Below, piece after piece: positions 27,112-37,365 of a DNA stretch of 51,195 nucleotides. The DNA comes from Acinetobacter sp. BY419 (GTDB taxonomy: Bacteria > Pseudomonadota > Gammaproteobacteria > Pseudomonadales > Moraxellaceae): contig NZ_JAGFXZ010000024.1 in the NCBI RefSeq assembly GCF_019038395.1, positions 1-51,195 of the forward strand. Reading direction: 5' to 3'. The notes beneath the pieces are model-generated. The model was not told the DNA's origin, made no database searches, and was given only the letters and a program-made list of their open reading frames with translations. Both the position numbers and the translations under genes were made by a program. Numbering within the stretch: position 1 is the stretch's first letter; each line of letters opens with the position of its first letter.

Positions 27112-28494
27112 TTAGATTCGCATCCCGACAACTGCAAGCTGCCCCTCGCGAATCAAGGTGACACGCGCGATGCTACCCTTCTTCAACTCGGATATTTCTT
27201 GTACAAACTGATTGGAATTCAGTACTGTCTGGTTATTAATCTGGGTGATCACATCATTCGGCATGATTCGTGCCTGTGCTGCAATACCACCCGGACGTAC
27301 ATCCTGAATCACCACGCCACCCTTGATTTCCATGCGCGCTAACTCTGCTGGATTTAGATCACGAATTGAAACCCCGATGACTGGCCCTTTGCCTGGTTGA
27401 GCCAGAGCGCCTGCTTTTGCTGGGGTATCATCTGGTGCTGCACTTAAAGTCGCTGTAACATTACGGCGTTTATCATCTCGCAAGATTTCAAGTTGTACCT
27501 GCTGCTGAGGTGCCGTACGGTTCAGATAGTTTAACAACTCGCTGGTACGTAAGATTGGGGTGTCGTTATATTTTAAGATCACGTCACTGGCACGCAGACC
27601 TGCACGTGCTGCCGGTGAGTTTGGCGCAACCTGGGTAACCAGGGAACCCTCAGGTTTAGGCAGGTTATAGGACTCGGCCAGGTTACGGTCGATATCCTGC
27701 AAACTCACACCCAGATAAGAACGGGTCACTTTACCATTCTTCTTCAGCTGATCAGCAACTTCAATCGCGACATCAATCGGAATCGAGAAGGACAAGCCCA
27801 TATACCCACCGGTTCCACTAAAAATCCGAGAGTTAACACCCACCACTTCCCCACGCTGGTTAAACAGCGGTCCACCAGAGTTACCTGGGTTGAGGGCCAC
27901 GTCTGTCTGGATAAAAGGTACTGCAGTTTCGCCCATCATGTTACGCATTTTGGCACTGACGATACCGGCAGAAGCTGAATAATCAAAACCAAATGGCGAG
28001 CCAATCGCAAGTACAGGCTCACCGACACGTAAGCGACCTACATCCCCGGTACGTAATTCGGGAAAATTCGAACCATTGACCTTAAGTAAAGCCACGTCGG
28101 TACGTGCATCACTCCCAACAACAGTGGCATCAATTTCGCGGCGGTCATTCAGGGTAATCGTGACTTTCGAAGCATCCTCAACCACATGATGATTGGTCAG
28201 CAGATAACCATCCTTGCTGATAAAAAATGCACTGCCATAGCCGGTTTTTTCCTGTGGCATACGCTGCTGCGGGATAATCACCTGATTACCAAAGAAGCGA
28301 CGTAGAATTTCCGGAACTTGTTGTTGTAAGAGTTCTTCTTCGCTCATTTTTTTAACGACATTGACACTGACCACCGCAGGACTGACCTGCTCGACCAGGT
28401 TTGAAAAATCAACCGGCGTGACGGCCTGCAATTGTGCAGCACTCATGATCAGGGTCGCTGCAAATAATCCTTTTTTTAAATCTAGAATTTTCAT
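27112..28494 (-). CDS. mucD: Periplasmic serine endoprotease, DegQ/MucD type
   Basis: This HtrA-family protease degrades misfolded periplasmic proteins. The 460-residue protein has a signal peptide ending SAAQLQA, the trypsin-like triad His103 (TNHHVVE), Asp133 (ARTDVALLK) and Ser206 (NPGNSGGPLF), then two PDZ domains at about 265-350 and 375-455 (RSYLGV..QDIDRNLAE and IGVSIRDLNPAELARM). The length and two PDZ domains fit DegQ/MucD. Divergent from nadB. Confidence 0.93.
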   Translation of the reverse strand: MKILDLKKGLFAATLIMSAAQLQAVTPVDFSNLVEQVSPAVVSVNVVKKMSEEELLQQQVPEILRRFFGNQVIIPQQRMPQEKTGYGSAFFISKDGYLLTNHHVVEDASKVTITLNDRREIDATVVGSDARTDVALLKVNGSNFPELRTGDVGRLRVGEPVLAIGSPFGFDYSASAGIVSAKMRNMMGETAVPFIQTDVALNPGNSGGPLFNQRGEVVGVNSRIFSGTGGYMGLSFSIPIDVAIEVADQLKKNGKVTRSYLGVSLQDIDRNLAESYNLPKPEGSLVTQVAPNSPAARAGLRASDVILKYNDTPILRTSELLNYLNRTAPQQQVQLEILRDDKRRNVTATLSAAPDDTPAKAGALAQPGKGPVIGVSIRDLNPAELARMEIKGGVVIQDVRPGGIAAQARIMPNDVITQINNQTVLNSNQFVQEISELKKGSIARVTLIREGQLAVVGMRI

Positions 28495-28668
28495 ATAAAT
28501 TATTCACTCAAATTATTGATAATTTTATGTAAATAGGTTTTATCACAAACTTTGTAAAGTTTAAGTAATAATATGTTTCAATGCTTCGTCCTAGACAATA
28601 TCTTATTATTAAAACACTAAGTTAAGGCTTTGATTAGTTTTTTCATCAATAAATGAGCACTTAAATGC

Positions 28669-28697
28669 TTGCATTTTGTACAAAAAAGCGCTGTGAT
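28669..28697 (+). promoter_or_regulatory. Possible nadB promoter
   Basis: TTGCAT (28669-28674) and TGTGAT (28692-28697) are 17 bases apart, about 25 bases before nadB. The -10 box is a weak match. Confidence 0.35.
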
Positions 28698-28721
28698 GAG
28701 CGAACTTTTTCAAATTAGCGG

Positions 28722-30356
28722 ATGGACATGTCTAATTTATCCCTGACCCATCATTTTGACGTGATTATTGTGGGCAGCGGCGGTGCCGGTTTAAGCTTAG
28801 CCCTCTCGCTCCCTGATCATTTCAACATTGCCATCTTAGCAAAATCCACGCTCAGCGATGCCAGCACTTTTTATGCGCAAGGAGGTGTGGCTGCGGTACT
28901 GGATGAAATGGATTCGATTGAACAGCATATTGATGACACCATGATTGCCGGTGCACAACTCTGTGAAATGGACGCGGTCAAACAGACGGTGGAAGGCGGC
29001 AAACCTTCAGTCGATTTTTTGCTGAAACACGGCGTGCAATTTACCTTGGATGGTCAGGAACAGTTACATCTCACGCGTGAAGGTGGCCATTCACAGCGAC
29101 GCATTATTCATGCTGCTGATGCCACAGGTCGTGCAATTTCCAACACCTTGGTACAACGTGCTCAAGAAAAGCCGAACATCAGCATTTTTGAAAATTATAT
29201 TGCGATTGACCTGATCTGTTCACAAAAACTCGGTGTAGACGGTGATAATCGCGCGTTAGGTTTATATGTACTAGACGAAAAAACTGAAAAAGTTCATACC
29301 TTTTTAGCGCCATTTACCGCCCTTGCCTGTGGCGGTGCAATGAAAGCCTATTTATATACTTCGAATCCGGACATTGCCACAGGTGACGGCATTGCCATGG
29401 CCTATCGTGCCGGCTGCCGGGTGGCCAACATGGAGTTTAACCAGTTTCATCCGACCTGCCTTTATCATCCACAAGCGCGTTCCTTCCTGATCACTGAAGC
29501 AATGCGTGGCGAAGGCGCTTATCTACGCCTGCCCGATGGCGAACGCTTTATGCTGCGTTTTGACGAGCGTGCCGAACTCGCACCACGTGATATCGTGGCA
29601 CGAGCGATCGACTATGAAATCAAGCGACTGGGGATTCGTCATGTCTGGTTGGACATTACTCATAAAGATGAAAGTTTTGTTAAAGAACATTTCCCCACCC
29701 TATATGCCCGCTTGCTGGAGCTTGGCATTGATATTACCAAAGACATGATTCCGGTGGTTCCTGCGGCCCATTACACCTGTGGTGGCGTCGTGGTCGATGA
29801 AAACAGCCAGACCGATATCGCCGGGCTCTATGCGATTGGGGAAACGTCTTATACTGGTTTGCATGGTGCTAACCGAATGGCAAGTAACTCACTTTTAGAA
29901 TGCTTTGTTTATGGCATGAGTGCAGCCAGGCATATCGAATCTCATTTTGATGATGAATATCAGTTCCCGATTGTGTCCGCTTGGGATGATTCTCAAGTAA
30001 CCAATCCGGATGAAGATGTCGTGATTCTGCAGAACTGGGACGAGTTACGTCAAACCATGTGGAACTATGTCGGTATTGTACGCAGCACTAAACGCCTGGA
30101 ACGTGCCTTGCATCGTATTGAAATGCTGAAAAAAGAAATCACCGAATACTACCAGGATTATCAGGTCAGTAAAAACCTGATTGAATTGCGTAATCTGGTG
30201 CTGGTTTCAGAGATGATTGTGCGCTGTGCCATGCACCGTAAAGAATCTCGCGGTCTGCATTTCACTCTGGATTATCCAGAACTGCTACCAGAACTACGTA
30301 AGACCGTACTCGCCCCGCCAAATTTTGAAGTCGAAACGCCTTTGGTCAATATTTAA
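28722..30356 (+). CDS. nadB: L-aspartate oxidase
   Basis: NadB oxidises L-aspartate to iminoaspartate, the first step of de novo NAD synthesis. The 544-residue flavoprotein has the N-terminal FAD dinucleotide motif [13 protein letters not shown], the succinate dehydrogenase-like [14 protein letters not shown], the catalytic Arg region [10 protein letters not shown] and the late [21 protein letters not shown] second ATG two codons in is also possible. Divergent from mucD. The second NAD gene in this window, a NMN adenylyltransferase, is at 46921. Confidence 0.97.
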   Translation: MDMSNLSLTHHFDVIIVGSGGAGLSLALSLPDHFNIAILAKSTLSDASTFYAQGGVAAVLDEMDSIEQHIDDTMIAGAQLCEMDAVKQTVEGGKPSVDFLLKHGVQFTLDGQEQLHLTREGGHSQRRIIHAADATGRAISNTLVQRAQEKPNISIFENYIAIDLICSQKLGVDGDNRALGLYVLDEKTEKVHTFLAPFTALACGGAMKAYLYTSNPDIATGDGIAMAYRAGCRVANMEFNQFHPTCLYHPQARSFLITEAMRGEGAYLRLPDGERFMLRFDERAELAPRDIVARAIDYEIKRLGIRHVWLDITHKDESFVKEHFPTLYARLLELGIDITKDMIPVVPAAHYTCGGVVVDENSQTDIAGLYAIGETSYTGLHGANRMASNSLLECFVYGMSAARHIESHFDDEYQFPIVSAWDDSQVTNPDEDVVILQNWDELRQTMWNYVGIVRSTKRLERALHRIEMLKKEITEYYQDYQVSKNLIELRNLVLVSEMIVRCAMHRKESRGLHFTLDYPELLPELRKTVLAPPNFEVETPLVNI

Positions 30357-30364
30357 ATAATCTG

Positions 30365-30403
30365 GGAGATGTGATGATCGGAATCATATCTCCTCTTTTT
30401 TTT
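30365..30403 (+). terminator. Terminator of nadB
   Basis: GGAGATGTGAT and ATCATATCTCC form a stem with one bulge, followed by a run of T. Confidence 0.88.
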
Positions 30404-30467
30404 AAATTCTTACCCACTCAAATTTAGCTTAGGCTATTTATACCGAGTCTTCTATTTTTTATAGTAT

Positions 30468-30884
30468 CTAGCGTTGAGGCGGGATTGAATATGTGCCCGT
30501 GACATGTGCGACAGGTTCTTCGTTATCTATCGAATAAATCCAGACTTCTCCAACGATCAGTGCCTTGCCTACCTTGATCAGCTTACACTCTCCGCGTATA
30601 TCGGTTCCACCTGAAGGTTTACGTAAAAAATTGATATTCAGGTTAGTGGTCACAGCCAAACCGACTAAGCCAATTTCACCAAGGATTGCGACATAAAGCG
30701 CAAAATCCGCTAAGGTCATCATGGTTGGACCAGAAACCGTGCCGCCTGGACGTAATTCCTCTGATCTCACCTGATAAAGCAAAGTAGCTCCACGCGGAGA
30801 AACTGCTTCAATCCGGCATTTCTCCAGGCTTTGCGGAAATTCTTGTTGTAAAAATTGTTCAATCTCTGTTTTAGTCTTTTTCAT
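30468..30884 (-). CDS. PaaI-family thioesterase, second copy
   Basis: This 138-residue hotdog protein shows the PaaI-type core LRPGGTVSGPTMMTLADFALYVAI, with the turn GTVSGPTMM and acidic Asp in LAD, and later TNLNINFLRKP. It would hydrolyse acyl-CoA thioesters, substrate unknown. Its sequence is different from the PaaI-type protein at 17710. It is convergent with nadB and separated from tmk by a 15-bp hairpin terminator. Confidence 0.83.
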   Translation of the reverse strand: MKKTKTEIEQFLQQEFPQSLEKCRIEAVSPRGATLLYQVRSEELRPGGTVSGPTMMTLADFALYVAILGEIGLVGLAVTTNLNINFLRKPSGGTDIRGECKLIKVGKALIVGEVWIYSIDNEEPVAHVTGTYSIPPQR

Positions 30885-30890
30885 ATTATA

Positions 30891-30928
30891 AAAAATCTTC
30901 TATATCCATTTTAATATAGAAGATTTTT
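30891..30928 (-). terminator. Terminator of pabC-mltG-tmk
   Basis: A perfect 15-bp inverted repeat (30891-30905 with 30914-30928) with TTTTT at the minus-strand end lies 50 bases after the tmk stop. Confidence 0.9.
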
Positions 30929-30978
30929 CACGAATTAACCTAGAGAAAAGTTAAATAAAAATTATTTTAAGACCCAGC

Positions 30979-31584
30979 TTATTTTAAATAACTTAAGGCC
31001 TGTTCAAATACCTGTTCAGGTATCTGGGTCGCATCCAGACGTTTGATCCGTTCCGGATGGCGTTGCCATAAGGTTTCATAACCCGCTCTCACTTTCTCAA
31101 AGAAAGTGACTTTCTCTTGTTCAAAGCGATCCAGCGCACCCCGTTCGCGTGCCCGGTTCATTCCCAGTTCAATAGGAGCTTCTAACCAGAAAGTAATATC
31201 CGGCATACGTGCTACAAAGTGATCATTCAGTAACTGCAACTTCGTTTCACTCAAACCCCGACCTGCACATTGGTAAGCAAAACTGGCATCAGTAAAACGG
31301 TCACACAGGACAATTTTCCCAGCTTCTAATGCAGGTAGAATCACTTGTGCCAGATGCTGGGCACGCGCTGCATACATCAACAGCAACTCGGTATCATGTG
31401 CCATGGCTTCTTCATGATTAACCGCCAAAAGTAAGGAGCGGATCTGTTCGGCCATCGGAGTACCACCTGGCTCGCGAGTAAGAACGACATCTTTGCCTTG
31501 TGAGATAAAATCATCATAGATCGAACGAATGAGCGTGGTTTTCCCTACACCTTCTGTGCCTTCAAAGCTAATAAACATACTCAT
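30979..31584 (-). CDS. tmk: Thymidylate kinase
   Basis: Tmk phosphorylates dTMP to dTDP. The 201-residue protein has the P-loop FEGTEGVGKTT (8-18), the substrate signature DRFTDASFAYQCAGRG and the LID region RARERGALDRFE, the E. coli type in which the LID carries the basic residues. Its start overlaps the mltG stop by four bases. It ends the pabC-mltG-tmk operon; holB, which often follows, is not next to it. Confidence 0.97.
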   Translation of the reverse strand: MSMFISFEGTEGVGKTTLIRSIYDDFISQGKDVVLTREPGGTPMAEQIRSLLLAVNHEEAMAHDTELLLMYAARAQHLAQVILPALEAGKIVLCDRFTDASFAYQCAGRGLSETKLQLLNDHFVARMPDITFWLEAPIELGMNRARERGALDRFEQEKVTFFEKVRAGYETLWQRHPERIKRLDATQIPEQVFEQALSYLK

Positions 31585-32639
31585 TCCTTATTTTTCGAGC
31601 GTAAAATCATTAGATATTCCTGCACAGCCTTATTGTGATCATTCAGATTGGTCGTGAATTTATGTCCGCCATTACCTGTGGCCACAAAATAAATGTTGTC
31701 TGAATTATCCGGATGCATGGCTGCTTCAATAGCTTTCTTGCTAGGCAACGCAATAGGTGTTGGCGGCAAACCAGAAATAGTATAGGTGTTATACGGCGTC
31801 GGTGTGCGTAAATCCTTGCGGGTAATATTGCCGTTATAGCTGTCACCCATTCCGTAAATTACGGTTGGATCGGTCTGTAAACGCATGCCATTTTTTAAAC
31901 GGCGCATAAAAACACCGGACACCTGTTCCAGCTCACTATCAATGCTAGTTTCTTTTTCAATGATGGAGGCCATAATGAGTGCCTCATACTTATTCTTATA
32001 AGGAAGATCACTCGCACGTTTTGCCCACGCCTCATCGAGTGCTTTCATTTGACGCTTATACAGATTGGTCAGAATCTTTCGGTCTGTTTCACCTTTAGCA
32101 AAGAAATAAGTATCCGGTGCAAATAACCCTTCAGGATGTGAATACGTAATATTGAGTTCTTTCAGTAATTGCGCAGTAGGCAAGTGCAGCACTTCCTTGG
32201 TAACCAGATCATTGTTCTTTAGGGTATCAACCAGTTGCTTAAATGTTGTGCCTTCAATCACCAGAATCCGGCTCATCTGGGCATTGTCTGCATCGGAAAT
32301 CATTTCCATTACCTGACGAATACTCATGCCCTGCTGCACTTCATACACGCCCGCTTTCATGCTGTCGTGAATCATGATGCGCTGATACAGCTTAAGAATG
32401 ATTGGAAAACTCACCTGGTTTTCTTTGGCCAAGTGATCAATAAAACCGGAATACGTTTGACCAGATTCAATCGCGAGCAGCTGTTTTTTTCCTTCGACAG
32501 GATAATCCTTTAACAGACTGCTTTTCAGGATCAACGTCACGATCAAAGCAATACCAAGGAATACCAAGGCTATTCCTTTGAAAGATGAGGAAAATCTCGC
32601 TTTATTGTTCTTTTTGGCTTTAGGTTTGGAAGCTGGCAT
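31581..32639 (-). CDS. mltG: Endolytic murein transglycosylase MltG
   Basis: MltG cuts newly made glycan strands in the inner-membrane-facing periplasm and sets their length. The 352-residue protein has one N-terminal membrane anchor (GIALVFLGIALIVTLIL, about 22-38), a LysM-like region and the catalytic YceG domain with Glu about 228 in ASIIEKETSIDSELEQV and the RLKNGMRLQTDPTVIYG box. It starts one base after the pabC stop and overlaps tmk, as in other gammaproteobacteria. Confidence 0.96.
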   Translation of the reverse strand: MPASKPKAKKNNKARFSSSFKGIALVFLGIALIVTLILKSSLLKDYPVEGKKQLLAIESGQTYSGFIDHLAKENQVSFPIILKLYQRIMIHDSMKAGVYEVQQGMSIRQVMEMISDADNAQMSRILVIEGTTFKQLVDTLKNNDLVTKEVLHLPTAQLLKELNITYSHPEGLFAPDTYFFAKGETDRKILTNLYKRQMKALDEAWAKRASDLPYKNKYEALIMASIIEKETSIDSELEQVSGVFMRRLKNGMRLQTDPTVIYGMGDSYNGNITRKDLRTPTPYNTYTISGLPPTPIALPSKKAIEAAMHPDNSDNIYFVATGNGGHKFTTNLNDHNKAVQEYLMILRSKNKE

Positions 32640-32640
32640 A

Positions 32641-33453
32641 TTAAGACATCTGGTTTAATCGAAGACGGTTAAAAAGTTCAATACAAGCATTGGCATCCAA
32701 GGCTCGCTGCTCAAATTGCGTGACAATTTTCATCGGGCTGAGTGCATTGCAGAAAAACAGGCTTTGAATATGGAGAATTTCATCCATATCGATGTATCGT
32801 TGTTGACAGGCAACCCCCTGATCTTGCATACGTTGCAGAATTTCTGCACGCATTACCCCAAAGACACCATTATAACGAAGTTCAGGCGTAATCCATGTAT
32901 TGTTTATAAGAATGAAACAATTACTGCTCACCCCTTCTACAATTCCACCCTGTACATCTGTTACCAGCGCCTCAGGCCAAGCACGTTGATCGGCTTCCTG
33001 CTTGAGTAAAACCTGCTCCAGACGATTCAGGGTTTTCAATCCTACCAGACTTGGCATGGTCAAACCCAGCGCCTGCTGCAATACACCACTTTGAATCTGT
33101 TCAAACTCAAAATCCGCTACAACCTGAGGATAATAAAACAGCCACAAATCTGCAGGATGCTCCGGCAGGCTATAACCGCGCTGGCCGATTCCGCGACTGA
33201 GCACAATCTTTAATGTTCCGTTCAATTCACTTTCTGATTCACATAAAAGCTCTAAACTTTCTGTGATCAGATCCAGATTGGCATTCAGGCTTAATTTTTG
33301 ATTGCTGATTTGCAAACGTGCCAAATGACGATCATATAATTCAATCCGGTTATGCCGAACCCGGGCCGTGGTAAAACAACCATCACCATAATGAAAGCCA
33401 CGATCCAGCACCTCTATATGGCTGGCAGGTTGGGCATTTTTTAAATACAGCAT
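32641..33453 (-). CDS. pabC: Aminodeoxychorismate lyase
   Basis: PabC splits 4-amino-4-deoxychorismate into p-aminobenzoate and pyruvate in folate synthesis. The 270-residue class IV PLP enzyme has DRGFHYGDGCFTTARV near residue 17, the PLP Lys about residue 140 in GLKTLNRLEQVLLKQEA and EGVSSNCFILINN. It heads the pabC-mltG-tmk operon, the usual order. Confidence 0.94.
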   Translation of the reverse strand: MLYLKNAQPASHIEVLDRGFHYGDGCFTTARVRHNRIELYDRHLARLQISNQKLSLNANLDLITESLELLCESESELNGTLKIVLSRGIGQRGYSLPEHPADLWLFYYPQVVADFEFEQIQSGVLQQALGLTMPSLVGLKTLNRLEQVLLKQEADQRAWPEALVTDVQGGIVEGVSSNCFILINNTWITPELRYNGVFGVMRAEILQRMQDQGVACQQRYIDMDEILHIQSLFFCNALSPMKIVTQFEQRALDANACIELFNRLRLNQMS

Positions 33454-33529
33454 ATTTTTGCGGCCTCTAAAATATAAATTGAGCAGTAAGATCCAAGCTT
33501 CACCTATATATCTGTTTTACTCACATCCA

Positions 33530-33575
33530 ATTCTTTTTTAATTATTTTTTATGCAAAAAAACTCAAGCTATTCTT
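33530..33575 (+). promoter_or_regulatory. Promoter element of sbp copy 1, duplicated before copy 2
   Basis: A 26-bp AT-rich element (33530-33555) matches 34714-34739 at 24 of 26 positions, and both are followed at the same distance (39 bases from the element start) by TATTCTT, a likely -10 region. No good -35 box is present, which suits an activator-dependent promoter such as a CysB-controlled one. The identity and spacing are seen; CysB binding is inference. Confidence 0.5.
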
Positions 33576-33612
33576 GCTTCATCTAACAAAAGCTAAAAAA
33601 CTTGAGGCAAAA

Positions 33613-34620
33613 ATGAATATTCATAAATTAAAAATTGGGGTATTGGCTGCACTGGTTTCAGCCACTGCTTTCAGTGTCTCTGCAAAAGATTTCCTGAACG
33701 TGTCTTATGACCCAACCCGCGAATTATATGACAATTTTAATAAGGAATTCAGTGCATACTGGAAAAAAACCACAGGACAGGACGTAAATTATAAACAGTC
33801 ACATGGCGGCTCAGGAAAACAGGCACGTGCTGTGATTGATGGTCTGGATGCGGATGTCGTGACGCTCGCGCTAGCTGCTGACATTGATGAAATTGCAGAA
33901 CGCGGTTTTCTGCCTAAAGACTGGCAGAAAAAATTCCCGCAGAACTCGACTCCCTATACCTCAACAATCGTTTTTCTGGTCAAAAAAGGTAATCCTAAAG
34001 GGATTAAAGATTGGGGAGATCTGGTGAAGCCAGGCGTAGACATCATTACCCCGAACCCGAAAACTTCTGGCGGGGCGCGCTGGAACTATCTGGCTGCATG
34101 GGCATGGGCCAAACATCAACCTGGTGGCAATGACAGCAAAGCACAAGATTTTGTGCGTCAAATTTATAAACAGACCAAAGTGCTGGACTCAGGCGCACGT
34201 GGTGCAACCACCACTTTTGCTGAGCGTGGGATCGGTGACGTTTTACTGGCTTGGGAAAATGAAGCGCATCTCGCTACACGTGAACAGCCGGGTAAATTTG
34301 AAATCATTACTCCCACTCTCTCGATTCTGGCTGAGCCACCAGTCGCCATCATAGAGAAAAATGCCAAGAAAGATGGTAATGAAAACCTTGCCAAAGCCTA
34401 TTTAAATTATCTCTATTCACCAGCCGGGCAAACTGTGGCAGCGAAAAACTTTTACCGTCCACGTAATACGAATGTCCTGAAGCAGCACAGCAATGTGTTT
34501 AAGTCATTAAAACTGGTGACTATTGATAAAGAATTTGGTGGCTGGACCAAAGTACAAAAAGCGCATTTCGATAATGGCGGTATCTTTGATCAGATTGTAA
34601 AAGCCAATTACGCAAAATAA
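33613..34620 (+). CDS. sbp: Sulfate/thiosulfate-binding protein, copy 1
   Basis: This periplasmic receptor delivers sulfate to the CysTWA transporter. The 335-residue protein has a signal peptide ending FSVSA before [15 protein letters not shown], the conserved start of mature Sbp, and the ligand loops [12 protein letters not shown] and [16 protein letters not shown] start at the ATG with GAGG about 6 bases upstream; the TTG-initiated extension of 13 codons lacks this. It is followed by a hairpin and a close paralog, the two sharing most of their sequence. Confidence 0.93.
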   Translation: MNIHKLKIGVLAALVSATAFSVSAKDFLNVSYDPTRELYDNFNKEFSAYWKKTTGQDVNYKQSHGGSGKQARAVIDGLDADVVTLALAADIDEIAERGFLPKDWQKKFPQNSTPYTSTIVFLVKKGNPKGIKDWGDLVKPGVDIITPNPKTSGGARWNYLAAWAWAKHQPGGNDSKAQDFVRQIYKQTKVLDSGARGATTTFAERGIGDVLLAWENEAHLATREQPGKFEIITPTLSILAEPPVAIIEKNAKKDGNENLAKAYLNYLYSPAGQTVAAKNFYRPRNTNVLKQHSNVFKSLKLVTIDKEFGGWTKVQKAHFDNGGIFDQIVKANYAK

Positions 34621-34638
34621 TTTTTAATTTTACAATCT

Positions 34639-34667
34639 ACAATGGCCTTTATTGATAAGGCCATTGT
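34639..34667 (+). terminator. Hairpin terminator after sbp copy 1
   Basis: ACAATGGCCTT and AAGGCCATTGT form an 11-bp stem. The T tail is weak (TATTT), so partial read-through to copy 2 is possible. Confidence 0.72.
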
Positions 34668-34713
34668 TATTTCAAGAACTTAAGCCTTTACTTATCTTTT
34701 ATTTTCATATTAA

Positions 34714-34759
34714 ATTCGTTTTTAATTATTTTTTACGCATAAAGAATAGGTTTATTCTT
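34714..34759 (+). promoter_or_regulatory. Promoter element of sbp copy 2
   Basis: This is the second copy of the 26-bp element described before sbp copy 1, again followed by TATTCTT at the same distance. Copy 2 and the genes after it therefore probably have their own promoter with the same regulation as copy 1. Confidence 0.5.
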
Positions 34760-34797
34760 CACCTATATTACAAAACGTGTAAGAGATTGAGGTTTCT

Positions 34798-35811
34798 ATG
34801 AGCATTTCAAAAACAATAAAACTTGGGGTTTTAGCGGCTGTTATCTCGACAACATCGTTTGGTGCGGCAGCACGCGACTTTCTGAATGTTTCCTACGATC
34901 CGACACGTGAACTATATGAAGATGTAAACAAGAATTTTGGTAAATACTGGGAAAGCCGTACCGGTCAAAAGATCAACTTCAAGCAGTCACATGGCGGTTC
35001 AGGCAAACAGGCACGTGCTGTGCTTGATGGTCTGGATGCAGATGTCGTGACTTTAGCTTTGGCAGCAGACATTGATGTGCTTGCAGAAAAGGCCAAGATA
35101 CTACCCGCAGACTGGCAAAAGAAACTTCCACAAAACTCTACACCTTATACCTCAACCATTGTGTTCCTGGTGCGTAAAGGCAACCCTAAAGGGATCAAGG
35201 ACTGGGGTGATCTCGTGAAACCTGGTGTTGGCATTATTACTCCAAATCCGAAAACCTCAGGTGGCGCTCGCTGGAACTACCTGGCGGCATGGGCATGGGC
35301 CAAACATCAAGCAGGCGGCAATGATACGACTGCACAGGAATTCGTTCGTAAAATTTATAAAAACACCAAAGTACTCGACTCAGGTGCACGCGGTTCAACC
35401 ACGACCTTTGCTGAACGAGGCATCGGGGATGTCCTACTGGCTTGGGAAAATGAAGCGCATTTAGCCATCCGTGAACAACCGGGCAAGTTTGAAATCATTA
35501 CCCCGACCCTTTCAATTTTGGCTGAACCACCAGTCGCAATTGTAGAAAAAAATGCCCATAAAAAAAGTAACAAGTACCTGGCTCAAGGTTATTTGAACTT
35601 CCTGTATTCGCCACTCGGTCAGGAAATTTCGGCACGTAACTTCTACCGTCCACGTAATGCCAAAGTACTGGCCCAATACAGCCAGGTATTTAAGCCATTA
35701 AAACTGGTTACGATTGATCAGGAATTTGGTGGTTGGGATAAAGTGCAGAAAGCCCATTTTGAAAATGGTGGTGTGTTCGACCAAATTGTAAAGGCAAACA
35801 GCGCAAAGTAA
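34798..35811 (+). CDS. sbp: Sulfate/thiosulfate-binding protein, copy 2
   Basis: This 337-residue paralog of the preceding gene has the same signal peptide style, [29 protein letters not shown], and the identical [21 protein letters not shown] stretch. The pair arose by tandem duplication, promoter included. Differences lie mostly in the first 50 residues and the C-terminal third, so ligand range may differ (sulfate versus thiosulfate), but that cannot be told by eye. It leads into the hydrolase and cysTWA genes. Confidence 0.93.
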   Translation: MSISKTIKLGVLAAVISTTSFGAAARDFLNVSYDPTRELYEDVNKNFGKYWESRTGQKINFKQSHGGSGKQARAVLDGLDADVVTLALAADIDVLAEKAKILPADWQKKLPQNSTPYTSTIVFLVRKGNPKGIKDWGDLVKPGVGIITPNPKTSGGARWNYLAAWAWAKHQAGGNDTTAQEFVRKIYKNTKVLDSGARGSTTTFAERGIGDVLLAWENEAHLAIREQPGKFEIITPTLSILAEPPVAIVEKNAHKKSNKYLAQGYLNFLYSPLGQEISARNFYRPRNAKVLAQYSQVFKPLKLVTIDQEFGGWDKVQKAHFENGGVFDQIVKANSAK

Positions 35812-35840
35812 TTCGCAGCTGATCTCAGAGGAGCATCGAT

Positions 35841-36446
35841 ATGACACATACGCTTATTGTTCCAGGTGTCGGTGGTAGCGAATACAATCACTGGCAGACC
35901 TGGTTACAACATCAGCTCACTCGATGCTCTCGTGTGCAACAAAAAGACTGGAATCATCCCGTTTTGCAGAAATGGATCGCTGAATTTATTAAAGCACTTC
36001 AAGCCATTCAGGACGATGTCCAGATTGTCGCACACAGCTTTGGTTGTCTCACCTCAGTCGCTGCACTGGCACAACATCCAGAATTAGGTACTAAAGTTAA
36101 AAAGCTGATTCTGGTGGCGCCGGCCAATCCGGCACGTTTTGGGGAAAATGGCTTTGCCCGTGACAGCCAAACCGATTACAGCGATTATTTTCAGCAGCTC
36201 AAGCTTCAGGTGCCAACAACTTTATTGATCAGCGAAAATGATCCCTGGTTAAGCTTTGAAGATGCCCACATACTGGCTCAAGCCTGGAAAATTAAACCGA
36301 TTAATCTGGGCGCAGTCGGTCATGTCAATGTCGCTTCAGGCTTTGGTCCCTTTCCTGAAATTAAAACCTATTTGATTTCAGGAAACACTATGCCGCATAT
36401 CAGCAAAGTTGATGATAGCAAGTATTATTTTAAATTTGCATTTTAG
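35841..36446 (+). CDS. RBBP9/YdeN-like alpha/beta hydrolase
   Basis: This 201-residue serine hydrolase has the YdeN/RBBP9 start VPGVGGSEYNHWQTW, the nucleophile elbow AHSFGC, and candidate triad Asp in SENDPWLSFEDA and His in GAVGHVNVASGFG. It lies 29 bases after sbp copy 2 and before cysT, with GAGG before its ATG, so it is probably part of the sulfate operon. Its substrate is unknown; position suggests a sulfur-linked role such as hydrolysis of a thio- or sulfo-ester, but that is inference. Confidence 0.85.
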   Translation: MTHTLIVPGVGGSEYNHWQTWLQHQLTRCSRVQQKDWNHPVLQKWIAEFIKALQAIQDDVQIVAHSFGCLTSVAALAQHPELGTKVKKLILVAPANPARFGENGFARDSQTDYSDYFQQLKLQVPTTLLISENDPWLSFEDAHILAQAWKIKPINLGAVGHVNVASGFGPFPEIKTYLISGNTMPHISKVDDSKYYFKFAF

Positions 36447-36488
36447 TCGCTGCAAACTATGCTTGTGCCAAATTTATTTTCTAGTTTC

Positions 36489-36508
36489 GCTGGTTAGCTT
36501 TAACCAGC
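36489..36508 (+). promoter_or_regulatory. Hairpin before cysT, attenuator or RNA processing site
   Basis: GCTGGTTA and TAACCAGC form a perfect 8-bp stem with a GCTT loop, followed by a pyrimidine run TTCTCTCTTTT and then the cysT ribosome-binding site. It could lower read-through from the binding-protein genes into the permease genes, setting their usual ratio. Confidence 0.55.
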
Positions 36509-36531
36509 ATTCTCTCTTTTGAGGAGTAATC

Positions 36532-37365
36532 ATGTCGCAGCGATCCCGAGTGCTGCCAGGATTTGGTCTTTCTCTAGGCTTTACCCTAGCGTATTTGTCA
36601 TTAATCGTTTTGATCCCACTGTCTGCCGTTTTTATCAAATCACTGGGCATTGGCTGGGAAGGCTTATGGGAAATCCTGAGCTCTGAACGTATCCAAAAAT
36701 CACTGCAACTCAGTTTCAGTACAGCGATTTTTGCCGCACTGGTAAATGTAGTGTTTGGTTTGTTACTGGCCTGGTGTCTGGTACGTTACAGCTTTCCGGG
36801 TAAACGTATTGTCGATGCCCTTGTAGATTTGCCATTTGCCTTGCCAACTGCAGTTGCGGGTATTGCCCTGACCTCTTTATATGCACCGACCGGCTGGATT
36901 GGTCAATATCTAGAGCCGATCGGCATTAAAGTCGCTTATACCCCGATTGGTATTACGCTGGCGCTGATCTTTATTGGTCTGCCTTTTGTGGTGCGTACCG
37001 TACAACCGGTACTGAGTGATCTGGAAACTGAACTGGAAGAAGCGGCTTCTGCACTGGGTGCAAACCGTTTTCAGATTGTCACCAAAGTCATTTTTCCGAT
37101 TCTGCTGCCAGCGCTAATCACTGGCTTCGCTTTGGCCTTTGCCCGTGGTGTCGGTGAATATGGTTCGGTGATCTTTATTGCCGGTAACCAGCCCTTTGAA
37201 ACAGAGATTGCACCGTTAATGATTATTTCTCGTCTGGAAGAATATGACTATGCCGGTGCGACCACAATTGCTGTAGTAATGTTGCTCATTTCATTTGTCT
37301 TGCTGTTTTTGATTAACTTACTGCAAGCTTGGGCCAGCCGTCGCACAGGGAGAACTGCAGGATGA
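36532..37365 (+). CDS. cysT: Sulfate ABC transporter permease CysT
   Basis: CysT (CysU) is one of two membrane subunits of the sulfate importer. The 277-residue protein has six membrane segments and the EAA loop motif [21 protein letters not shown] near residues 180-200, which docks on CysA. GAGG lies at good spacing before the ATG. The stop overlaps the cysW start by four bases. Confidence 0.96.
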   Translation: MSQRSRVLPGFGLSLGFTLAYLSLIVLIPLSAVFIKSLGIGWEGLWEILSSERIQKSLQLSFSTAIFAALVNVVFGLLLAWCLVRYSFPGKRIVDALVDLPFALPTAVAGIALTSLYAPTGWIGQYLEPIGIKVAYTPIGITLALIFIGLPFVVRTVQPVLSDLETELEEAASALGANRFQIVTKVIFPILLPALITGFALAFARGVGEYGSVIFIAGNQPFETEIAPLMIISRLEEYDYAGATTIAVVMLLISFVLLFLINLLQAWASRRTGRTAG

